Positions 54,116 to 64,000 of a stretch of DNA of 64,000 nucleotides are shown piece after piece. Under the pieces are notes generated by a model. That model was not told the origin of the DNA. It made no database searches and was given only the letters and a program-made list of their open reading frames with translations. The DNA is from Anisakis pegreffii. Lineage: Eukaryota; Nematoda; Chromadorea; Rhabditida; Anisakidae. The translations under genes and the position numbers were made by a program. How positions within the stretch are numbered: position 1 is the stretch's first letter; every line of letters begins with the position of its first letter. Where the stretch lies: assembly GCA_035041965.1 (NCBI GenBank), contig JAPYMA010000451.1:1-64000 (forward strand). Direction: 5' to 3'.

Positions 54116-55610
54116 CAGTGAACCGGTGTACAGCCGTTACTCTACCATCCGTTAACACTTCTTTTTGATGAACGAAATTCTCGAATGTGATCACGTTTTC
54201 TTTGATTCCGATATTTACGTTGTGAAGTTGTGAATTATATTTCGGTCTCGTTGTTGATTTCAATCAGATTCACACATTACATATTGCTTTGTTGATTTGT
54301 TCAATAAAAATTTGAAAAAGCTTCATTATAAATTTCTTTACTTTATGCGTCAAAATAAATTCAAAAAAAAACAAACAAACAGAATCCATCGAACAAACAT
54401 TAAATGAATGAAATGAATGTGTAGTGCTGATATCGTTTTCGGAAAAGCGCGAAATGAAACATCATCGCCGAGTCAACTAGCAAAAACTGAATGAAATCCA
54501 AAACTGAAAAATTATGCAAAAATCGAACAAAAACAATGTAATTATAATAAATTTAATAAATAAATATTATTCACTATTGCATTACGAAATGAGAGATCGA
54601 TCACAGAATTGCGAAGTGTTCTTTTTGCCATCAGTTTACTTCATCCTTATTTCTATCAAACCATCATCACGATTTCTTCTGAAACATTGATAAATCATTT
54701 TCAAAATGTCAATTCGTTCAACACAAACACACTAGCTGAATACCCAAAGAGACAATTCATTTCATCGTTTCTTCGGATGATTCTTTGACTTAACACATAA
54801 CAAACGTTCCAACCAAATGAATATTTCGAGTTGTGAAACCAAAAGCATTATTTATGTCACAAATGCTCGTCTACCAGCGCATATGTCAATCGCATATCGA
54901 ATCAGTACTTTTAATTCCGATAATGAAAACATAAAAGATCGATCTCATTAATCGCACGTTGATGAGTTGATAAAATTCCACAACGCCAATTCAATATACT
55001 TTCGCAAAACAATCATCAACTCGATTTGATGTTGGCAACAACGCGTATTGAAATTTATGGTGCCTTGACGATTCTGACGAAATGGAACTCGAGTACACAT
55101 GCAGACAAAGCATTCACTGAGATTTTGGAGTGGAATCGCTTGAAAATGAGTGATTAATACATTCCGCACTACAAAACAGATGGAGGGACAGCATGCCAGG
55201 TCGCACTTCACTGATTTATTGATAGGCAGAAACGTGGCTTGCCCTCCATCGACGCATATTTCAGACTGCACACTGCGCTCGCTTTCCCTGCCTATTCCTA
55301 CATCGGAAAAATTTCAACGTTATTGCTACATCCCCATCAAGAGTTAATTTAAGCACAATGCTTGAATTAAGCGCATCTAGGCAAACACATGCTTATGTGT
55401 GGGTGGTGGATGTTAGCTTGTTTTGAAGAGATGCAAAACAACAATTACTTCCACCTTTTGCAGATGATTTCCCTCGAGTGAATCTTCACTCTGCTAATTG
55501 CAGACACATCAAACAAAGACACACGTCTTCGCAACAAACTCTCGTTCACTTCACATACGCACAACAATTGGACATTAATCGCATCCTGATTTACGATTCG
55601 ACACAGAATT
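54116..55610. other. Intergenic spacer between convergent CNNM and RIM-BP genes
   Basis: About 1.5 kb holding both 3' untranslated regions. A minus-strand AATAAA (TTTATT on the plus strand) near 55215 could serve RIM-BP. If the last RIM-BP exon is spliced at 55677 rather than read through, another terminal exon would have to lie here, but I could not identify one. No other gene is visible. Confidence 0.5.
54303..54308 (+). promoter_or_regulatory. Candidate polyadenylation signal of the CNNM gene
   Basis: A canonical AATAAA on the plus strand 188 bases after the CNNM stop codon at 54113-54115. It is the first such hexamer downstream in the correct orientation that I found, followed by A/T-rich sequence. 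This supports the CNNM transcript ending here, before the convergent RIM-BP gene. Confidence 0.55.
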
Positions 55611-58600
55611 TCAACGGCAACTTTTCGGAGGTAATTTCGTTCTCTGAATGAATTGCTGAATGAGAAGTTTCGTTACCTTAGCGGTACTGTCACTCTTTTT
55701 AGCAGACTGAGAGGTTTTCCTCGTGTTCGGTGTTCCTTTGCTGCCAATATCACTACTCTTCTTTGTGAGCACTTTCTGTGGGTTCGTGCTACCCGATTTG
55801 GGTGTACCTTTACCAGAAGTCGACGTTTTTGCTGATGTTTGACTGGATTGTCGTGCTGGCATTCCCTTAAACGCAACGATTTGTCATCGATTCTGGATGA
55901 GTCTCAATACAATCCAGCTGCACACTCAATATATCCAAATCAACGTGAAAAATATGAACTATTTTCAATACAATGAATCATCAATTTCAATATTGTCGAA
56001 GAAGTCATAAAATAAAAATTAAAAAACCTTTTTGGCAGTCTCCTGGAAGGCAACTCCTTTGGCCCTTGGCTGATCGGGTCCTGCAACTGTGATCGGAGGT
56101 ATAGATTGTGAGGGTTGATGGAGTAGCTGAGACTGCTGCTGCTGTTGTTGTTGTTGTTGTAGCGGCTGCATTTGTGTGGGCATCAGTGAACTCGGTGGCG
56201 ATGTCTGAAGGAAGTTCGACGGTACTAGTCCCCTTATACCGTTCAATTCACCCATATAAAAGCCATCTTCGTCCATCTCTCCATATACCGTTATCACATC
56301 ACCAGCGTGGAAGGACAACTCCACCTGTAAACCACTCCTTCAAATTGTTCACCACCAACCAACTCACATCTCCACAAACTATACACATAACAATTATCAT
56401 CTACCGTTACACTTTAACCTTAAGACGTAACTGACTTCTGAATTTACCTGCTCAGCATCTACGTTAGGGCTGAGTTGACGAGAGTCGTAATCGAATTTCG
56501 CGACCATTTTTCGCACTGCTAAACTCTCACCGTTCGCCCTACCATACCTACAATACCGCATATTCATATGAAAGATTATTTGCTCATTTTAAAATATTGA
56601 ACACAGGCTCTGAGACAGAGAGAGTTGAAAGAAACAACATGTAAGGTTGACCTTGAAGGGTGATATCACATGAAGGAAATAATTATGGAACAGAAACATG
56701 TGGTGTGTACCTTACATCCTCACCAGGAGGCACTTCAGTGGGATAACGTTGTTGTGGTTGATGTAGTTGCTGAGGTGGTGGCATTGATCCACCATATTGA
56801 ACTACATCGTGGTACTGCTCCTGTTGGGGCTTCTCCATTCGACCGTAATCTCTCCTATCGTAACCTCGTTGTGAAGGCATTTCCCTCCCTCCGACGTATC
56901 CCCTATCCTCATATGATTTACCCATTTGTTCCGGATCACGTTCTTTCCTCACCTCTCGATAATCCACATCCCTAATTTCTCGCTGATCTCGATAGTCTCC
57001 CATATCCCTTCAATATAGAAGCGATTGATTCATTAACAAAACTTATTTACGACTTTCATCACAACAAAAACAGCTCTGTGACTTTAGTATTGCGGAGAAT
57101 TTATTTTTAGTGATGCGTATCATTTGCTTCTCTCATTCGATGATTATAAGATGGCGGATGACCAAATAAACGGAGAGTGCTGGAAAATGACTATATTCTT
57201 ATCGGAGTGTTGGTCTTAGGAATAAATATCTTGAGGGATATTCAGGAAGAGTTCATTTAAAAACTGAAAGTAGGACCTGTAATCCCTGGATCTTTGATCT
57301 TCTCTCTCATCCATATAATCACGTTCACGATCACGCCTTGAGCTACTCGGATCCCTCGAATATCGTGCTTCCCTTACATCTCGTCCATAATCTCTTTCCC
57401 TGACTTCTCGTGGCTCTCCTCTCATCTCACGATCCCTCATCTCTCGGACGTCTCTTTGCTCTCGTGCTTCGCGCACATCTCTATGATCCCTCAATTCTCT
57501 ACCGTCTCTAACATCCATATCTCGTTCATCCCTGTAATAATCCCTTCGATCTCGTTCTCGTTCTTGAGAATCTCTCGACCTGCAAAAACGAACCGAACTG
57601 AAAGCATCACATGACCAATCTTATCAAACCCCACCAAAAAGCTATAAACCAACCTATAATCACGTGAATAAGCGTAATAGTCTCTGGGGTGTCGTCCATT
57701 CGAAGGGTACGCATCATACGGAGGTTGCTCGTCGTGTTCACCACCTCTGGGCATGTACTCACCACGCGACGCTATCGGTGCGTTCGTGGCAGCAGCTTCA
57801 TGTAAACGTCTGTTCGAAGTGAAGTAGTCAATAGGCCTGGTCGGAAGTGAATGGTCTCGATCTCGACGTTCCAATGAAGATGCATAATATTCGTGTTCAA
57901 TGGCTGATCGGTAATGCGGTACACGTCTATCGCCAGCATGATCATAACTTCGTGATTTCAACGATCCCCACCGCATCCGTCTCAGCGATGGTTCGGGCAA
58001 TGCATCGGAACGACGTCGTTGTGGTAGTAAATCATCTTTCGCGATCTCGATCACCATATTCGATGGCACCAAACCAATACGATGCCCAATTTGGCCCGTG
58101 TAGAAACCATCCTGATCCACCTCACCAAACACCTCAAATCGACAGATAAACTTCGCCGTAAATGTTAACAAACCAGTGCATAACAACTGAATTGTAGCAA
58201 TACTTCAAATAACGAGCGCTTGCGATAAATCTTATTGATGAGAAATTTCGAGCATAGTGCACTGAAACTTAAGTGAACAGTTAGTCAGTGTAAAGGAGAC
58301 TTTACGCTCGAACAAGCTGCTTTATGCGGCAGTTCGATAGGATTCATGTTCGTAAGTGAATGAAAAACCTTAATGAGTTGGTGTTTCCGAAATGATAACT
58401 CTTCTTGTTGAGCATTTGCGTTCGGACTCATATGATGCGAGTAATCAAATAATGCGACGAACCACCTGAAATGAATTCGAATCAGTCAAACTTGCGACCA
58501 CTTTCAGTTGAAATTTAAACTGATCATGAATCCAATCAACAGAAGCTGAATGTCGGATATTTCTATACTGTGAGCAACTTAATTTTATACATTTCATCAT

Positions 58601-60924
58601 AACGATACGACAAAATTTTCCGTCATAATGCAATACTAATTGAAGTTAAGAAGAAAAGTCAAATTAGCTATTGCTAGCGACTAGTGTGTGAGTTGTGAAA
58701 TGCTACTAAAGGAATGCTCAAAGAATGATGGCATATGACAGTTTCGGACCGTTCCACGTCCACTACAATAAATTGTGGTATTCAGATACTTTGCTATCCA
58801 GTAACGATGCACTTTCATCCAAACTGAATCGAGAGTATTGATTGGTCAATTAACAAACTTTTCACTGACCATTCAGCGATATAAACATCAAAGGCTATGG
58901 CACATTTCATCACGAAACAGCCTGGTATGTTTTGGGTGTTGAAAAGACCAAAAAAACCGTGTCTGGTGTGTGCAGGAACCCGAAATCGAAAGAAACCAAA
59001 AAATTTGATGAATGGAAAACGAAAAAAAACGACTGGAATGGTGGTCAAGAAGCAGAAACCGTTTGAACAAACAGAAAGTTTCGTTTCGTACTCTCTTAAA
59101 TGCATCTTTTAGTCATAACGCGAAGAAAAGACTTCCAAGCGTTGATACCTAAAATAATATTCAAGTGGTTTTCTACTCCATTGAAACATTGAGGCTATTC
59201 ATATTCTCTGAACTGTAAGCATAATCGCTATGGAAGGAATTGACTGCTTTAATTAAATGCATATGTTCAGAGGAAAATCATGGAAGCATAAAATGTAATT
59301 GTTGCCCTCATTGAATGTGGCATTTTTCATTTATCAAAGAAAGATTTCACGATTGACCAAGTTAGAAACGAGAAACTTCCATGAACAAACAACAAAGTGC
59401 AACCCAAATTTTTTGTGAAAATAGGACGATGTTTAAGAAAATAAAAGGGCTCATGAAGGTGGTAGTTTGCAGCATAACTTATTTTGAACGATGAATGACA
59501 TCTCATTCGAAACGAAAACGATAATTTCGACTCACTTGAAACGGTTAAACCAACTTATGATTATGAGAAAAGGCACCATCGAAAAGCCTCGTCAACCGAT
59601 GTCATGCAAAAAGAGAAAGCAAAACGAAACTATAATATCATTCGGAAGAGCATGCTCAAAATAAAAGTGAAACACAATAAGTGCACACATTCTCCACCAC
59701 TTTTTATTAGTTTTATAACGTTTCACAAAATCAAAATCATATTATATCTGCAAAAATTATAGCGATGAAATGCAAACTGAGTGGAAGAAGTTTGAAAATT
59801 TTGAGACCATACACCCTATTGGTCGCCACATAAAAATGTTGAATACATTGACTGATAGGAAAATAAAGACAGTGATAACTTTACGTGAGCACCTATTATT
59901 GTCAGATGCACGATTAGATAATGTGAGAGCGCTTGACGAGATCAGAACTTTCATTTAATCGATTCATCAGATGCAGCTTTTTCATCAAGTGATCATCAAA
60001 TGCTGATGTGAGCAATAGATCTTATGTAAACGAATGATAACACTGATTTAATTCAATTTTATTACTCGTTATTTTTATTGTAGTCAAAATTAGTTTCATT
60101 GAGGTGCTTGCAAATAATTTGATAAGATGAATGCAATCTTTTGCAAGTGATGATCAGGAGCGATTAACGCTAAAGCAGCACTGTTCATACACACTTCTGT
60201 AACGAAACCAGAGTTGGCGACCGATAGATTTTATTCGTTGTTCTTAGATGGAAACCTTATCGGTGGCCAAAAAATTTTGATCATCGATAGATCAGCAAAT
60301 TTCGATCTGTGACGATCATCGACTCGAGCGATAAACATCCACTTTGGCGACCTCTGACCCAACTCCAGACACTTTGCTGTCGATACGGGACAGATCACTC
60401 GGTGTGAGTGAGAACAGAGACAGAAGATCGTCCAGAACTAAGCTCAGTCAATTGGCTAATATCCCAGAAAACTGCTCAAAAAGTTTTACGGCATCACGAA
60501 ACTGGTGCCGCAATTTTTTCAACAACTCCCCTCATCAAGCGTCATTCATTCAGACAATATGCGAAGGTACAGTCCAAAAGAATTTGCAGTAGTAATCATC
60601 ATCATCACGATAAGAATACAACACGACTTCACTAGGAAACCACTTCCAATTTCATGATATCACTGTGTGATTTATCAAGATCAGGAGACTTGATGATTGC
60701 AATGAAGTGTGTAATGAGAAAATGTAATATACCTGCAGTTATAGTCGTCGAGAGCCATAGGACGAAGATCAGGCTCAGAACGTGTGCTGCACAATTCTTC
60801 GGTGCGAACACGTGCCAATGACGCCGGTAAGACGTGTCGTGAGGCAAAGCCACTTAATGTGCCTCGTAAAACGTTGGTTTGCTCGTCTGCACTTGTGCAA
60901 CGATTACGCACGTATTGCTCTAAC
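55611..60924 (-). CDS. rimb-1: RIM-binding protein, 3' part (SH3 II and III); 5' end beyond window
   Basis: An active-zone scaffold; in this family SH3 II and III bind proline-rich motifs in RIM and in CaV2 calcium channels, tethering channels near release sites. Minus-strand exons in phase: 60733-60924, 58369-58465, 57654-58132, 57277-57579, 56711-57007, 56448-56547, 56028-56324 and 55611-55865, about 672 residues. SH3 II is split across two exons ([21 protein letters not shown]-like [14 protein letters not shown], then [14 protein letters not shown] and GLVPSNMV). SH3 III spans 56547-56200 ([56 protein letters not shown]). The paired ALYDY, DGFY and LVPSN signatures plus the MSPN/LSPN insert are diagnostic of RIM-BP. 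The first exon starts with an acceptor (60925-60927) and needs two bases from upstream, so SH3 I and the FN3 repeats must lie beyond 64000. The tail is Ser/Thr/Lys-rich and stops at 55611, though a donor-like GTAACG at 55676 leaves an alternative end open. Confidence 0.9.
56133..56160 (-). repeat. CAA/CAG repeat encoding polyglutamine in RIM-BP
   Basis: Nine consecutive Gln codons (CAA then CAG on the minus strand), following QPLQ and preceding [10 protein letters not shown], after the end of SH3 III. Mixed CAA/CAG composition. The run is likely to vary in length between individuals. Confidence 0.85.
56711..57579 (-). other. Arg/Asp/Glu-rich linker between SH3 II and SH3 III of RIM-BP
   Basis: Two exons (57277-57579 and 56711-57007) encode about 200 residues dominated by alternating Arg and Asp/Glu, for example [19 protein letters not shown], then a Tyr/Gly/Gln/Pro-rich stretch ([14 protein letters not shown]). 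It is predicted to be disordered and mixed-charge. Both exons keep the same frame and splice phases as the flanking SH3 exons, so the low complexity belongs to the protein. RIM-BPs of other animals also have charged disordered linkers here, but the regularity is striking. Confidence 0.85.
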
Positions 60925-63900
60925 CTGAACACAACACTCCATCCACCACCAAAATACAACATTTGTCTTTTCTACATCTTCAACATTCCTTTCTATAAGT
61001 GATGATTTTTCACAATTTCAATGAATTTCCATAAGAAGCTGCTCAAGAGGAATATCTCAAAATCAATTTTTATCTGTGTTCGTTTGTAAATCGATCAACA
61101 ATCGCTGTGCGCAGAAATGAGGATGATTACAAGAATTATGACTAGGTAAATCTATATCTTTCTGATGAGGCTTACAACTGCAAATGTCGTTCGAATTCTC
61201 TCTGAATTAGCTTCGAGAACATGAGCACAGTATAGAATGTGCGTGCGTGCGAACAGTATAGTATGTGGCTTTGATGAGCATGATTGGCAGGTTGAAAGTT
61301 GATTCGGTTTGCTTAATAGCATTGATGTGGAAGTGAAAAGATTAAGGCAATCGCTTTCAGACAACAAAAACGAAATTTCGAATAATCAATTCCCTGAAGA
61401 GTACCGCAAAACGGCTTCTTTAATGAAAAAAACGGGATCACATTGAATCGACAATTTGTTTGAATGGTTACTGCATGGATGAATAGATGCACGCATGAAT
61501 GGATTACCAATGCAATTTCAAATAACTGGAACAAAAATGATGCCTGATGCATCCAACAACAACAAATCATACTTGTCCGACGAGAATAGCAATTAAAATA
61601 TTGAATTGTGAATCAATCGCTTGCGCACTCACAATGAACATCGTCTTTTAACGGCAATGAATATTTTCTACGATGGACACTTAATCTTTATATGAACATC
61701 ATCTGAATAGTCTGCGATTTTGTGGTACTGTCGCTTCATATAAAACGTAAAAATAGACTGGCTAAACATTTTCGGATAAATAATTATGGATATTATCAAC
61801 ATTTGTTAAGGTATAAAAGCTGAAATGAAGAAAAGTTCGATGAAGGAGGCCAATAGCCAGTATCACCTAGGCTCACCGATTAGAAACAAGAAGTAAAGAG
61901 AAAAGAGAGAATGTGATAAAAAAGCATATCTAAGAGTAAGAGTAAGCTACTGAAAAAATGAAAAGAGATTGTTTTGAACAGGAAATAAAAAGCTTCATGC
62001 ATCATACAACGCTTGAAACTAAGCCTCGTGCATTACTATTAACATTGTAGTACTCATTGTTTCTTAGTGAAATTTTGAGAATTGAAACGGTTCTTTGCAA
62101 TTGTTCTGGCAATAGAAACATCTTTATATAACCAAGCAAGACTATTTCGGTCTGCACAAGTTTCCGCTGATAGTGACATTGCTTGGAATTGCTATCAGTT
62201 TATTGCACGACCGATTTTGCAACATACAATATCGTACGGTAAAACGCTTTGTCAAGATTGTATGTTTGTGAGCATAAAATGAAGAGAACGACTGCAGTTG
62301 TTCATATGAAAATTTTGGAATGCAGTTGTCGGTTTTGTTGAGAAGTTGTGCGGCTAAAATAAGGTGACGAAAAGGTGACGTGTGAACTAAGCTAATCACC
62401 AACCGACGTGTACACATCAACACACACAAACACGGACAATACTTATTGTTAGTTGCTTAATTGCTGCTCAGAGTTGCACTTAATTAATTTCAACTGATTG
62501 AAGTGCACTGATGAGTTGTTAGATTGCCGAATGAACCGGCAATGATTAAAAACCGCATTAGTTGCCATCTCTATGCAACGTCGCTAGGGCAACCAATTGA
62601 AACGTTTAGTCTTATCCATTAAAAGAGCAGTAATTAGAGCATAACTATTGTACGCCTTAATGCTAAAATCTTTGAGTGGGTGATTCAAAAGGTTCACTGA
62701 ATGGCGCTGCGCATACAACGTGCGAAATAATCTAGAAAAGAGCTTTCTGAGTGGTGATAAAACAATGACGTTTAAAGAATGAAATGTGTATGTTCCAAGA
62801 ACAATTCAAACATCTTCAAACATCTAATGTGATCACAAGACTTAGACTCATTTTAGAAAAATCAGATTGGTATTATTCAAGTTGATCAGTCCCGATAATG
62901 CTTCCAAGTGCTTCAGCAATCATAATATGCTTCTTTTTCATAATTTCGGGGATGGAATGTAAGATCGATGTTTGATCCATATGCAAACTGAATGAACCAA
63001 ACTTAGTTGTCGCTCTGATATTCATTCGCTAAAGGTTAATATTGAGATCAAAAAATGTTATCTTATCTTCAGATGTATCTTTCCGACAGTTACACAACGA
63101 ATTGTTGATGTGAAATTATGTGAATGAAATGAAAATAACACAGAACAACCTTCCACGTGTTGACTGTGACATCGCTGCAGGCCATTGCTGTGCGGCACGA
63201 TGTTTGAGCAAATAATTGTGTTCCATTTCGAGAACACTTGGTTTGTCGTCAACGTTTGCTGCTTCACGACACAATAATTTCGGGTGAAACGTATAATACT
63301 GATTTGATGCTTTCCACTGAAACGCACATCAGTCAATTCGTGTCTTTGCTTATCCAAGATCAACAACTAATTCTCGGTATTCTAATATTCCTTGAGGTGC
63401 ATCGTTCTGAACACTGCTTGTTCAAGAAGTATTCTAATCGCTAATTTTCAGATGAATTGAATTAATAAAGACTGATAACAAAGGCAAATATAAAATGCAA
63501 TCAGTGCAATTCGAGACAATACCGCTCTATTCATCAAATGAACTAGTTCACACGCCAATGCTCAATAAAAGTAAGGTATAATGAGCGATGAATACGAACG
63601 AATTAGTGAACAACAACAAAAATTTCTCACATAAACAATAAGATGCATTATACTGAAGGGTATTATAATCATGAATGCTGCTGAAATATAATCATGAGAG
63701 CGTAGGTGGTGCTGCATAAGTCACCTTATGCAATCAACTCTGATTCTTGAGAACAAGCACACGAATTATAATCACATCTTGTGGATTCTTTACGCATTCG
63801 CGCATCCTAATTGACGAGTCAATTTGCTTGATTATAAAGTCAGACGTTGTTGATTTGTTGACTTTCGATGATATTCACACATTATCTCTGCTCAAAAACA

Positions 63901-64000
63901 TATCAAGTCAACAACGTAACAATGGCTCTGAAGCAAACGCAATTCTCACCCCAAATCACGAAAACTTTAGCTTATTCGATTCGACTTTCGTTTCATCTGG
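60925..64000. other. RIM-BP intron or 5' flank, no exon identified
   Basis: About 3.1 kb upstream (minus strand) of the first visible RIM-BP exon. Because that exon begins with a splice acceptor in mid-codon, this stretch is probably intron. I searched both strands for FN3-like or SH3-like segments and for phase-compatible exons and found none. Short frames (61313-61570, 62142-62429 and 63058-63366, minus) show no family features. Confidence 0.5.

Noticed and set aside
58897..59112. A Lys-rich 71-codon plus-strand frame with a CxxC motif inside a RIM-BP intron
   Set aside because: Its basic composition comes from A-rich tracts. There is no family match and it is overlapped by frames on the other strand.
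1..64000. CRISPR arrays, rRNA, tRNA, telomeric repeats and full-length transposons
   Set aside because: I looked for regularly spaced repeats, conserved rRNA blocks, tRNA-like cloverleaf boxes, TTAGGC arrays and transposase or reverse-transcriptase motifs, and saw none that could be supported by eye.

Overview
The window is animal (metazoan) genomic DNA. It is AT-rich, with spliced genes, GT-AG introns and dispersed low-copy repeats. The gene complement and the protein sequences, judged from memory of the families, point to a nematode. The large introns (several of 2-10 kb) fit a parasitic lineage such as an ascaridoid better than Caenorhabditis, but the species is inference only. There is no operon-like bacterial organisation, CRISPR array, rRNA or recognisable tRNA.

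Layout, left to right. (1) 320-2664 (+): a six-exon TFIID subunit 12 (TAF12) gene with a long Ser/Thr/Gln-rich N-terminus and a C-terminal histone fold. (2) 5309-44099 (-): a giant cadherin of about 2,830 residues in about 50 exons, with a signal peptide, about 24 cadherin repeats, one membrane segment and a tail of about 210 residues. It has no EGF or laminin-G modules, which is the Dachsous architecture (C. elegans cdh-1 type). I could follow the reading frame exon to exon through every junction except one in the tail. (3) 23075-28744 (+): a complete nine-exon OSCP1 (organic solute carrier partner 1 / NOR1) gene nested, antisense, inside the 9.7-kb ninth intron of the cadherin. (4) 49284-54115 (+): a CNNM-family membrane protein (DUF21 plus CBS pair) that stops soon after the second CBS domain. 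(5) 55611-60924 (-): the 3' part of a RIM-binding protein (rimb-1 type), with SH3 domains II and III separated by an Arg/Asp-rich linker. Its 5' part lies beyond the right edge.

TAF12 and the cadherin converge, the cadherin and CNNM diverge across a 5.2-kb spacer, and CNNM and RIM-BP converge. The genes do not form one pathway: basal transcription, planar polarity/adhesion, a cytosolic protein reported in cilium/transport contexts, divalent-metal handling and presynaptic active-zone scaffolding. The points of most interest are the nested OSCP1, the mosaic loss of calcium-binding linkers in the cadherin, a 53-bp intronic copy of a tail-exon splice junction, and the unresolved tail exon. I see no clear sign of a wholly new system.
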